DNA of 6,715 bases from an uncultured Anaerolineae bacterium (GCA_937942115.1 CALDFY010000197.1:1-6715), one strand, 5' to 3'. Numbered from the stretch's first letter, positions 1-6,473 are shown. Program-made: numbers and translations. The notes: generated by a model from the letters alone, not told the origin.

Positions 1-191
1 ACATCCTGGACCCGTGGGAGGAGGTGCGCGACCCGCTGGACCCGGCGGGGTACGAGGCGCGCGTGCGGGCCAGCACCTTCCCCGGCGAGACCTTCCGGGT
101 GCTCAAGGAGAAGGAACAGCGCCGGTACGGCGAATACCGCACCCGGCGGCTGGTGCTGGAGGCGTGGGAGCGGATGTTCGGGCGGGGATGA
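1..191 (+). CDS. C-terminal end of an unrecognised protein (5' partial)
   Basis: An open frame runs from the window edge (first full codon at base 3) to a TGA at 189-191 and gives 62 residues. It is chosen over the competing frame beginning at base 14 because it has the strong G/C third-position bias of the neighbouring genes and a plausible composition: a charged, probably helical tail reading LKEKEQRRYGEYRTRRLVLE and ending in a WERMFGRG-like sequence. The competing frame is a glycine/alanine/proline-rich shadow that runs through the promoter. I do not recognise a family in this fragment, and no catalytic motif, membrane segment or zinc site is visible. A promoter follows within 20 bp of the stop, so the next genes appear to be independently transcribed. 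The reading frame is fairly sure; the function is unknown. Confidence 0.65.
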   Translation, partial: ILDPWEEVRDPLDPAGYEARVRASTFPGETFRVLKEKEQRRYGEYRTRRLVLEAWERMFGRG

Positions 192-208
192 TCGCGGAAC
201 CAGGGAAT

Positions 209-236
209 TTGACACCTGCAGATTCTCTGATATACT
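209..236 (+). promoter_or_regulatory. Sigma70-type promoter for the toxin-antitoxin/helicase genes
   Basis: A perfect -35 hexamer TTGACA (209-214) is followed after 16 bp by TATACT (231-236), a five-of-six match to the -10 consensus. The region is AT-rich compared with the rest of the window. Transcription would start near 243, leaving a short leader before the antitoxin ATG at 271. It lies just after the upstream gene's TGA and is the only convincing promoter seen ahead of the three plus-strand genes. Confidence 0.75.
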
Positions 237-253
237 GAAATACAGAAATACTG
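232..253 (+). repeat. Short direct repeats overlapping the -10/start site, possible operator
   Basis: GAAATAC occurs at 237-243 and again at 245-251, and ATACTG at 232-237 and 248-253, so the -10 box and presumed transcription start are covered by an 8- and 16-bp-phased repeat. AbrB/VapB-type antitoxins commonly repress their own promoter by binding repeats in this position. That this is the operator is inference. Confidence 0.35.
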
Positions 254-259
254 CAAGGC

Positions 260-265
260 AGGAGG
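260..265 (+). promoter_or_regulatory. Ribosome binding site of the antitoxin gene
   Basis: AGGAGG lies 5 nt before the ATG at 271, a near-ideal Shine-Dalgarno sequence that fixes the antitoxin start. The toxin and helicase genes have weaker sites, GAGG and GGAGG. The difference would favour excess antitoxin over toxin. Confidence 0.8.
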
Positions 266-270
266 AAATT

Positions 271-528
271 ATGAGCGTCTACCAGGTACAGGTGGCCAAA
301 CGGGGCGTTATCACCCTGCCGGCGCCGGTGCGCCGGAGGCTGGCCCTCCAGGAGGGCGGCATCCTGACCCTGCTGGACCTGGACGGCGCGCTCATCCTGA
401 TTCCCCGCGTCCTGGAGACCGACCGTCTGGCCGACCGTCTGGCCGACCAGTGGCGGGCCCAGGGCGCCGACCTGGAGACCATGCTGAAAACCCTGCGCGA
501 GGTCCGGGGTGAACCCGCCGCTGGCTAA
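271..528 (+). CDS. AbrB/MazE/SpoVT family antitoxin
   Basis: This 85-residue protein has the swapped-hairpin SpoVT-AbrB DNA-binding domain at about residues 4-47. The pattern VAKRGVITLPAPVRRRLAL followed by EGG, a short strand and LDGALILIPR matches the family signature (rGqItlP..vR..l.l..Gd.l.....dg.iil.p). The hydrophilic C-terminal part (about 49-85) would be the toxin-binding tail. In the family such proteins bind their operator and neutralise the cognate PIN nuclease. The start is supported by AGGAGG five bases upstream and a consensus promoter. The toxin gene overlaps its last 20 bp, the usual coupled arrangement. The tail contains a perfect 12-bp tandem duplication at 421-444, giving DRLADRLA. 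The family is confident; the pairing with the downstream toxin is inferred from overlap. Confidence 0.9.
   Translation: MSVYQVQVAKRGVITLPAPVRRRLALQEGGILTLLDLDGALILIPRVLETDRLADRLADQWRAQGADLETMLKTLREVRGEPAAG
421..444 (+). repeat. Perfect 12-bp tandem duplication in the antitoxin gene
   Basis: GACCGTCTGGCC occurs twice back to back (421-432 and 433-444), followed by GACC of a third partial copy. It encodes DRLADRLADQ at residues 51-60. The unit is a multiple of three, so copy changes would lengthen or shorten the toxin-binding tail without breaking the frame. Confidence 0.85.
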
Positions 529-964
529 GGTCTTCCTGGATACCAGCGTGATTTTCGCTGCCGTCCTCTCTCCCCAGGGGGGTGCGCGGATGGTCCTGCG
601 CCTGGGCGAAATCGGCTACCTGCGCCTGCTGGCAGGCCCGCAGGTCCTGCGGGAATGCGAGGAGGTCGTGCGCCGCAAAGCCCCCGACTCCCTCCCTGAT
701 CTGGCCCTTCTGCTGGATGTGGCCCGGCTGGAGGTCACGGGCGAGGCCGGCCCGGAAGCGCTGGAGCAGGCTCAGCGGTGGCTCTCCCATTCTCCCGACG
801 CGCGGATTCTGGCGGAGGCACTGCAGGCCGGAGCCGACTGGCTGGTGACCCACGATGCCCGCCACTTCCTGGCGGTCCCGTCGGAGGCGCTCCCCCTGCG
901 CATCGGCACCCCCGGCGACCTGCTGGCGTGGATTCGGGAACTTCTGGCTGGCCAAGCCGGGTAG
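509..964 (+). CDS. PIN-domain ribonuclease toxin (VapC-like)
   Basis: This 151-residue protein spans one PIN domain. The N-terminal strand KVFLDTSVIFAAVLSPQGGA supplies the first acidic residue, D11. The helix VLRECEEVV supplies E49 or E52. SPDARILAEALQAGADWLVT and then HDARHF supply D97, D110 and D116. This acidic set binds the metal that cleaves RNA in PIN nucleases. The spacing resembles the COG1569/PIN_3 toxin branch. I place the start at GTG 509: the next in-frame ATG (590) lies past D11, and GAGG at 499-502 stands six bases upstream. The start lies inside the antitoxin gene, so translation is probably coupled. All catalytic acids seem present, so the toxin looks intact. The RNA target cannot be read from sequence. 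Confidence 0.88.
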   Translation: MNPPLAKVFLDTSVIFAAVLSPQGGARMVLRLGEIGYLRLLAGPQVLRECEEVVRRKAPDSLPDLALLLDVARLEVTGEAGPEALEQAQRWLSHSPDARILAEALQAGADWLVTHDARHFLAVPSEALPLRIGTPGDLLAWIRELLAGQAG

Positions 965-995
965 TGCCTACCCTGCACAGTGATCAACCCTTATC

Positions 996-1000
996 GGAGG
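996..1000 (+). promoter_or_regulatory. Ribosome binding site deciding the helicase start
   Basis: GGAGG lies 5 nt before ATG 1006. The open frame extends upstream to 778, but that extension would overlap the PIN gene in another frame and is a low-complexity Arg/Pro/Gly sequence. The Shine-Dalgarno, and the family-like sequence that begins exactly at MDAFTLRQRVLQDY, fix the start at 1006. Confidence 0.85.
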
Positions 1001-1005
1001 CCGAT

Positions 1006-4000
1006 ATGGACGCCTTCACTCTTCGCCAGCGGGTTTTGCAGGATTACGACGCCTACGTCCGCAGTTTCCTTACCATCGCCGATGCGCGCGCCCGGGAGCA
1101 CGTGGAGCGGCGGCTGAGCGAGGGCATCCTCTGGCCTGAACCCCTCCTCCAACTCAACCCTGCCTACAAAATGGGCTCCACCGTCGCCGAACTGGTCGCC
1201 GAAGGGCTCTTGCACCCCCTCTGTGCCCAAATCTTCACCGACGACGACGGCCGCCCCTTCCGCCTCTACGCCCACCAGGAGCAGGCCCTCCGCTGCTATG
1301 CCCGGCACCAGCCCTACGTCCTCACCACCGGCACCGGCTCCGGCAAAAGCCTCACCTACCTCATCCCCATCATAGACCACATCCTCAAGAACCAGCCCGA
1401 GCGCCGCTCCGTCCGCGCCATCATCGTCTACCCGATGAACGCCCTCGTCAACTCCCAACGGGAGGCCATCCGCCGCCTCCTCTCCAAAACGCCGGGGGTG
1501 GGGGCGCTCCCCTCCCCCCGTGTGGGGGAGGGGCCGGGGGTGGGGGTCCGCTTCGCCCGTTACACCGGCCAGGAGACCCGGGAGGAGAAGGACGCCCTCA
1601 TCCAGGACCCGCCCCACATCCTCCTCACCAACTACATGATGCTGGAACTGGTCCTGGTCCGCCCCGAGGAGCGGGTCTTCGTGGAGCGGACTCTGGCCGA
1701 CCTGGCCTTCCTGGTCCTGGACGAACTCCACACCTACGGCGGCCGCCAGGGGGCGGACGTGGCGATGCTGGTGCGGAGGCTGCGGGAACGTTCCGGCAAT
1801 CCCGACCTCCTCTGCATCGGCACCAGCGCCACCCTCGCCGCCGGCGGCACCTGGGAGGAGGACCGGCAGGCCGTTGCCGACGTGGCCTCCCGCATCTTCG
1901 GCATCCCGGTCCCGCCGGAGAACGTCATCGGCGAGACCCTGCAGCGGGCCACCCTCGGCGCAGCGGACGCCGACGCCCTCCGCGCCGCCCTCCAATCCGA
2001 CCCGCCCGCCGACCTCCCCCTGGAGGCGTTCATCCGCCACCCTGTCGCCATCTGGATTGAGCGGGCCTTCGGCCTGGAAGAGGAGGACGGCCACCTGCGA
2101 CGGCGGAAGCCCATCTCCCTGGAGGAGGGCGCCCGCCAACTGGCCGAACTCACCGGCGCCGACCCCGCCCGCTGCCGGGACTACCTGGAAGCGATGTTCC
2201 GGCTGGGCAGCCGCCTGCGCACCCCCGACGGCAACCCCCTCTTCGCCTTCAAACTCCACCAGTTCATCTCCCAGGGCGGCACCGTCTACGCCACCCTGGA
2301 GCCGCCCCCCCAGCGCTTCCTCACCCTGGAGGGGCAATACTACGCCCCCGCCGCCGGGGGAGACCGCGTCCTCTTCCCCCTCCTCTTCTGCCGGGAGTGC
2401 GGGCAGGAGTACTACGCCGTTTGGTGGGACCAGGAGGAGGGCCGCCTCTACCCCCGCCCCTCCGAAGAGGGGGACGAGGCCCACCGGGGCCTGCGGGAGG
2501 GCTATCTCCTGGTGGAGGACCCGGAAGCGCCCATCTGGAGCAAAGGCCGGGTGGACGACCTCCCCGACGCCTGGTTCCGGGAGACCCGCAACGGCCGCGT
2601 CGTCAAGCGGGAGTATCAGGACGCCGTCCCCAAGCCCCTCTGGGTCCGGCCCGACGGCAAGTTGGGAGAGGAAGGAGAGGGAGCGTCCGCCTGGTTCCTC
2701 CCCCGTCCCTTCCTCACCTGCCTGACCTGCGGCGTGGTCTACACCCGCCGGGAGCGGGAGTTCCGCAAACTGGCCCGCCTCTCCAGCGAGGGGCGCAGCA
2801 CCGCCACCACCCTGCTGGCTCTCTCCGCCGTCGCCGAACTCCGTCGTCAGCCGGTGGACCCCCGCGCCGCCAAACTGCTCAGTTTCACCGACAATCGCCA
2901 GGATGCCTCCCTCCAGGCCGGCCACTTCAACGACTTCGTCCAGGTAGCACTGTTGCGCGCCGCCATCTACCGGGCCCTCCCCGAGGACGGCTCCCCGCTG
3001 GACCACACGGAGGTCGCCGCGAGAGTGGTGGACGCGCTGGGGCTCCCCCAGGAGGCCTATGCCCGGGAAGCGGCGGAATCCGGCCGCCTGGCCCGGCTCA
3101 ACCGGGAGGCCCTGGAAACTTTCATTGAGTACCGCATCTACGAGGACCTGCGCCGGGGCTGGCGGGTGGTCCAGCCCAACCTGGAGCAGTGCGGCCTCCT
3201 TCAGATAGATTACGACGGCCTGGAGGAACTCTGCCGCGACCCGGCGGTCTGGAAGGGCCACCCCCTCCTGGCTGATGCCTCCCCCCAGCAGCGGCTTTTC
3301 GTCGCCTGCGCCTTCCTGGACCACCTGCGCCGGGCCCTCATCCTGGACGCAGAGTGCCTGGACCCGCAGCAGCAGGAGCGGATCCGGAAACAGGTAACCC
3401 AGGCGCTCAAAGAGCCCTGGACCTTTGACGAGAACGAGCGGCTTCGGGAAGCGGGGTGGGCTGTCCTGGGGGACGCCGAGCGCGGGACCCACGACCTGAG
3501 TCTCTCCCCCCGCAGCGCGCTGGGCCGCTTCCTCCGCTCTTACCAGGCCTGGCCCCACCTGCGGGCCCCGTTGAGCGAGGAGGAGTACCAGGCCCTGCTT
3601 CCGGCCTGGCTGGAGGCCCTCCGGCGGGGCGGCTACATCGCCTTCAACAACAGCCGGACGGCGGTCCAGGTCCGGGCCGACGCCCTCCGCTGGCGCCGGG
3701 GGGACGGCTTCGCGCCGCCCCCTGACCCCATCCGCAGCCGCTGGATGCGCTTCGCCCAGCCGCTGGCGCGGGAGGCCAACGCCTTCTTCCGCGACTTCTA
3801 CGCCCGTATCGCCGCCGACCTGGGCCCTCTGGAAGGGCGGGAGCACACCGGCCAGGTGGCGCGGGAACTGCGCCTCCAGCGGGAGGAGGCCTTCCGGGAG
3901 GGGAAACTGGCCTGCCTCTTCTGCTCCCCGACTATGGAACTGGGCATAGACATCGCCGACCTGAACGTCATCCACCTGCGCAACGTCCCGCCTAACCCCG

Positions 4001-6153
4001 CCCACTACGCCCAGCGCAGCGGCCGGGCCGGGCGGAGCGGCCAGCCCGCGCTGATAATGGCGTACTGTACAGCCACCAGCGGCCACGACCAGTACTTCTT
4101 CCACCGCCCGGTCCGCATGGTCTCCGGCGCCGTCGCGCCGCCCCGGCTGGACTTGAGCAACGAAGAGATGCTCCGGGCCCACGTCCACGCCATCTGGCTG
4201 GCCCATACCGGCCTCTCCCTGGGCGCCTCCATCACCGAGGTAGTGGATGCCACCCAACCCGACTTCCCGTTGAAAGAAAACGTCCGGCACTCCATCCACC
4301 TTACCGGAAAAAAGTTCCAGGAATGCCTGGAGGAATGCCGGAAAGTTCTGGAATCCGACCCGGCCACCGCCCGCTTCGCAGGCGACTGGCTCCAGCAAGT
4401 GCTGAGCGACGCGCCCCGCGCCTTTGACCGAGCCTTTGACCGCTGGCGGGAGATGTACGCTGCCGCCGACCGCCAGTTGCGGGAGGCGCGGACGGTCATA
4501 GACCGCTCCCACCAGATGCGGGTGCCGAAGGAGGAGGTGGCGGAGGCTGAGCGGCGGGAGCGGGAGGCCCGCCGTCAGAAAGACCTCCTCTGTAACCTGG
4601 AAGGGGCGGGAGAATCCGACTTCTACCCCTACCGCTACCTGGCCAGTGAGGGCTTCCTGCCCGGCTACAACTTCCCCCGCCTCCCCATCCGGGCCTACAT
4701 CCCCAGCGGCGACCAGGGGGAGTTCGTCTCCCGTCCCCGCTTCCTGGCCCTCACCGAGTTCGGCCCGGGCAACATCATTTACCACGAGGGCAACAAATAC
4801 CGGGTGGTCCGCAGCCAACTTCCCGGCGGCGACGCGACGGCCCGCTTCGTTCGGGCCAAACTCTGTCACGTCTGCGGGGCCTTCCACGAGGGGGATGAAG
4901 CCCAGACCGACCTATGTGTTGTCTGCGGCACCCCGCTGGACGCCTCTAACAGCGATTACAGCGAGCAATTTTTTGAGATGACCGACGTGGTGACCCAGCG
5001 GCGGGAGCGCATCACCTGCGACGAAGAGGAGCGGCTGCGGGAGGGCTACGAAGTCACCAGCCACTTCCGCTTCGCACCGGGGCCGGGCGGTGGACCGCAG
5101 GCCTCCGAGGTCGCCGTGGAACTTCCCGGCGCGCCGCTGGGCATCACCGGCCTGCGCCTGACCTACGGCCCCTCGGCGACCCTGTGGCGGATCAACCACG
5201 GCTGGCGGCGGTCCCGGGAGGTGGGCTTCACCCTGGACCCGGCGCGCGGGGAGTGGACGCCGCGCCCGGACGAGGAGGAGAAGGAGGAGAGGGGGCCGGA
5301 ACCGAAGCGGACCCTCATCAGCGGCGTTCGCCTCCTGGTGCGGGATACCCGCAACATCCTGCTGGTCCATCTTGAGGGGAAGGCGGATGAGGGGTTACTG
5401 GCCTCCTTCCAGGCCGCGCTGCAGCGGGGCATTGAGGCCATCTTTCAGGTGGACGAGGAGGAATTGACCTCGGAGCGGGTCGGCTCCGGGGCGCACCGGG
5501 CCATCCTGTTCTGGGAAGCGGCGGAGGGAGGGCTGGGCGTCCTCTCCCGGCTGGCGGAAGACCCGACCATCCTGAGGCAGGTGGCGCGGGAGGCGCTTTC
5601 CATTTGCCACTTCAGCCCGGAGGGGGAAGACGAGCGCCCGCCCCGGCTTCTGGCGGAGGGGGAGGCCGAAGGCTGTGCCCGCGCCTGCTACGACTGCCTC
5701 CTCACCTACCGCAACCAGCGGGACCATCCCTACCTGGACCGCCACCGGATGCGGGACCTTCTGCTGGCGCTGGCCGAGAGCGCGCCGGAGGCGAAGCGGA
5801 GAGGGCGCGGCCGGGAGGAGCAGTACCACTGGTTACTGGAGCGCACCGACCCGGCGTCGGCTCTGGAGCGGCGCTTCCTGGAGCATCTCTACCGCACCGG
5901 CCGCCGCCTGCCGGACTACGCCCAGCCGAACCTGGCCGATTACCCTGCCCGTCCGGACTTCTACTACGAGGCGGCCCGGGCCTGCATCTTCTGTGACGGC
6001 GCCGTCCACGACCGGCCGGAAGTGGCGGCGGAGGACCGGCGCATCCGCGCCGCCCTGTGGGACCTGGGCTACCGGGTCATCGTCATCCGCTACGACCGGG
6101 ACCTGGAGGAACAGATCGCCGCCTATCCGGACCTGTTCGGGCCTGTCCTGTAG
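1006..6153 (+). CDS. Giant SF2 helicase with DUF1998/MZB domain and nuclease-like C-terminus (DruE/DrmA/MrfA relative)
   Basis: This 1715-residue soluble protein has a complete superfamily 2 motif set. Visible are YAHQEQA (88-94), Walker A TTGTGSGKS (107-115), YPMNALVNSQ (142-151), TNYMMLE (208-214), box II DELH (239-242), SAT (274-276), a motif IV-like SFTDNRQDAS (626-635), motif V SPTMELGID (974-982) and motif VI QRSGRAGR (1003-1010). Cysteine pairs are C462/C465 with C572/C575, and a ribbon C1287/C1290/C1304/C1307. Residues 1146-1197 look like a coiled coil. The DUF1998/MZB zinc site is C1534, C1557, C1561, C1564, followed by YRNQRDH. The tail (about 1646-1700) resembles a Vsr/PD-(D/E)XK fold. 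Relatives unwind DNA in repair (MrfA) or phage defence (DrmA, DruE). The length suits DruE-like proteins, but no partner gene is in view, so I give no symbol. It starts 41 bp after the toxin gene, probably on the same transcript. An in-frame palindrome (1492-1546) interrupts lobe 1. Confidence 0.9.
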   Translation: MDAFTLRQRVLQDYDAYVRSFLTIADARAREHVERRLSEGILWPEPLLQLNPAYKMGSTVAELVAEGLLHPLCAQIFTDDDGRPFRLYAHQEQALRCYARHQPYVLTTGTGSGKSLTYLIPIIDHILKNQPERRSVRAIIVYPMNALVNSQREAIRRLLSKTPGVGALPSPRVGEGPGVGVRFARYTGQETREEKDALIQDPPHILLTNYMMLELVLVRPEERVFVERTLADLAFLVLDELHTYGGRQGADVAMLVRRLRERSGNPDLLCIGTSATLAAGGTWEEDRQAVADVASRIFGIPVPPENVIGETLQRATLGAADADALRAALQSDPPADLPLEAFIRHPVAIWIERAFGLEEEDGHLRRRKPISLEEGARQLAELTGADPARCRDYLEAMFRLGSRLRTPDGNPLFAFKLHQFISQGGTVYATLEPPPQRFLTLEGQYYAPAAGGDRVLFPLLFCRECGQEYYAVWWDQEEGRLYPRPSEEGDEAHRGLREGYLLVEDPEAPIWSKGRVDDLPDAWFRETRNGRVVKREYQDAVPKPLWVRPDGKLGEEGEGASAWFLPRPFLTCLTCGVVYTRREREFRKLARLSSEGRSTATTLLALSAVAELRRQPVDPRAAKLLSFTDNRQDASLQAGHFNDFVQVALLRAAIYRALPEDGSPLDHTEVAARVVDALGLPQEAYAREAAESGRLARLNREALETFIEYRIYEDLRRGWRVVQPNLEQCGLLQIDYDGLEELCRDPAVWKGHPLLADASPQQRLFVACAFLDHLRRALILDAECLDPQQQERIRKQVTQALKEPWTFDENERLREAGWAVLGDAERGTHDLSLSPRSALGRFLRSYQAWPHLRAPLSEEEYQALLPAWLEALRRGGYIAFNNSRTAVQVRADALRWRRGDGFAPPPDPIRSRWMRFAQPLAREANAFFRDFYARIAADLGPLEGREHTGQVARELRLQREEAFREGKLACLFCSPTMELGIDIADLNVIHLRNVPPNPAHYAQRSGRAGRSGQPALIMAYCTATSGHDQYFFHRPVRMVSGAVAPPRLDLSNEEMLRAHVHAIWLAHTGLSLGASITEVVDATQPDFPLKENVRHSIHLTGKKFQECLEECRKVLESDPATARFAGDWLQQVLSDAPRAFDRAFDRWREMYAAADRQLREARTVIDRSHQMRVPKEEVAEAERREREARRQKDLLCNLEGAGESDFYPYRYLASEGFLPGYNFPRLPIRAYIPSGDQGEFVSRPRFLALTEFGPGNIIYHEGNKYRVVRSQLPGGDATARFVRAKLCHVCGAFHEGDEAQTDLCVVCGTPLDASNSDYSEQFFEMTDVVTQRRERITCDEEERLREGYEVTSHFRFAPGPGGGPQASEVAVELPGAPLGITGLRLTYGPSATLWRINHGWRRSREVGFTLDPARGEWTPRPDEEEKEERGPEPKRTLISGVRLLVRDTRNILLVHLEGKADEGLLASFQAALQRGIEAIFQVDEEELTSERVGSGAHRAILFWEAAEGGLGVLSRLAEDPTILRQVAREALSICHFSPEGEDERPPRLLAEGEAEGCARACYDCLLTYRNQRDHPYLDRHRMRDLLLALAESAPEAKRRGRGREEQYHWLLERTDPASALERRFLEHLYRTGRRLPDYAQPNLADYPARPDFYYEAARACIFCDGAVHDRPEVAAEDRRIRAALWDLGYRVIVIRYDRDLEEQIAAYPDLFGPVL
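1492..1546. repeat. REP-like GC palindrome with 13-bp flanking direct repeats, inside the helicase gene
   Basis: CCGGGGGTGGGGG occurs at 1492-1504 and again, unchanged, at 1534-1546. Between them a perfect 10-bp inverted repeat, CCCCTCCCCC (1509-1518) and GGGGGAGGGG (1524-1533), closes on a 5-nt loop. The repeat offset is 42 bp, exactly 14 codons, so the frame is kept and the protein gains residues such as PGVGALPSPRVGEG (163-176). This Pro/Gly stretch lies between motifs Ia and Ib, where helicases have no such sequence. It resembles the GC-rich dispersed repeats that translate as PHPRPLP-type peptides in many genomes. That it is a mobile repeat is inference; the symmetry is directly visible. 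Confidence 0.8.
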
Positions 6154-6218
6154 GACTCCCTCGCTCTTCCGCACCCGAAACCTTGCCACAGATCCAAACA
6201 GGACGTACGCAGTCCACT

Positions 6219-6269
6219 TGTAGGATGGGCTTTCAGCCCGTCTGGACGGCCTGGAAAGGCCGTCCTACA
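6219..6269. repeat. 51-bp nested palindrome (REP/MITE-like)
   Basis: TGTAGGA at the left end is answered by TCCTACA at the right end, and the arms match imperfectly throughout. Within the left arm GGGCT-TTC-AGCCC folds on itself, and within the right arm GGCCT-GGAA-AGGCC does so, so the element can form either one long cruciform or two small hairpins. It lies 66 bp after the helicase stop. It looks like a dispersed intergenic repeat, and the hairpins could also stabilise or end the helicase mRNA, but no T-run follows. Confidence 0.75.
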
Positions 6270-6309
6270 CGGTAAGTGCGTAACTCCTGACAAATTGAGG
6301 TATAACGGT

Positions 6310-6457
6310 GCAGGCTGTTAGCCCAATGGCACTAACTTTTTCTGTGGCGCAGGCTGTGAGCCTGCGATAAACAGCCGAAGTTGCCTGCACCCACAGGCCT
6401 GGCGGCGCCACATACTTCCAAATCCCAAATGTTAGCACCATCGGGCCGTTAGCCTGC
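6310..6457. mobile_element. MITE-like element with 27-bp imperfect terminal inverted repeats
   Basis: The left terminus (6310-6336, GCAGGCTGTTAGCCCAATGG then CACTAAC) and the reverse complement of the right terminus (6431-6457) agree at 20 of 27 positions. Internal symmetry includes a perfect 8-bp hairpin CGCAGGCT-GTG-AGCCTGCG (6348-6366), the pair TGTGGCGC (6343-6350) and GCGCCACA (6405-6412), and the pair GGTGCAGGC (6307-6315) and GCCTGCACC (6383-6391). It has no coding capacity, so it would be a non-autonomous element or a structured repeat. No clear target-site duplication is visible. Confidence 0.55.
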
Positions 6458-6473
6458 GATAGAAGGCCGGAAA
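6353..6473 (+). repeat. 92-bp-spaced direct repeats inside and beyond the MITE-like element
   Basis: Bases 6353-6381 and 6445-6473 agree at 22 of 29 positions and share the exact core AGCCTGCGATA (6359-6369 and 6451-6461). A third hairpin of the same type, GGCTGTTAGCC, sits at 6313-6323. The GTT/GTG loops point the same way in all three copies, so the region may have grown by repeating one hairpin module rather than as a simple inverted-repeat transposon. Confidence 0.6.

Noticed and set aside
14..238. Plus-strand 74-codon frame at the left edge
   Set aside because: It is Gly/Ala/Arg-rich, overlaps a better frame that ends at 191, and runs through the promoter.
392..955. Minus-strand 187-codon frame opposite the TA genes
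   Set aside because: It lies antisense to two recognisable genes and shows no recognisable motif.
778..1005. N-terminal extension of the helicase frame by 76 codons to ATG 778
   Set aside because: It overlaps the PIN toxin gene in another frame and is Arg/Pro/Gly-rich without family features. GGAGG at 996-1000 and the ATG at 1006 give a proper start.
991..4887. Minus-strand open frame of 1298 codons opposite the helicase
   Set aside because: It is a by-product of strong G/C third-position bias in the helicase gene. The translation is Gly/Val/Leu/Glu-rich low complexity with no domain pattern.
6287..6306. CTGACA ... TATAAC resembling a promoter
   Set aside because: The two hexamers are only 8 bp apart and no gene follows on the plus strand.
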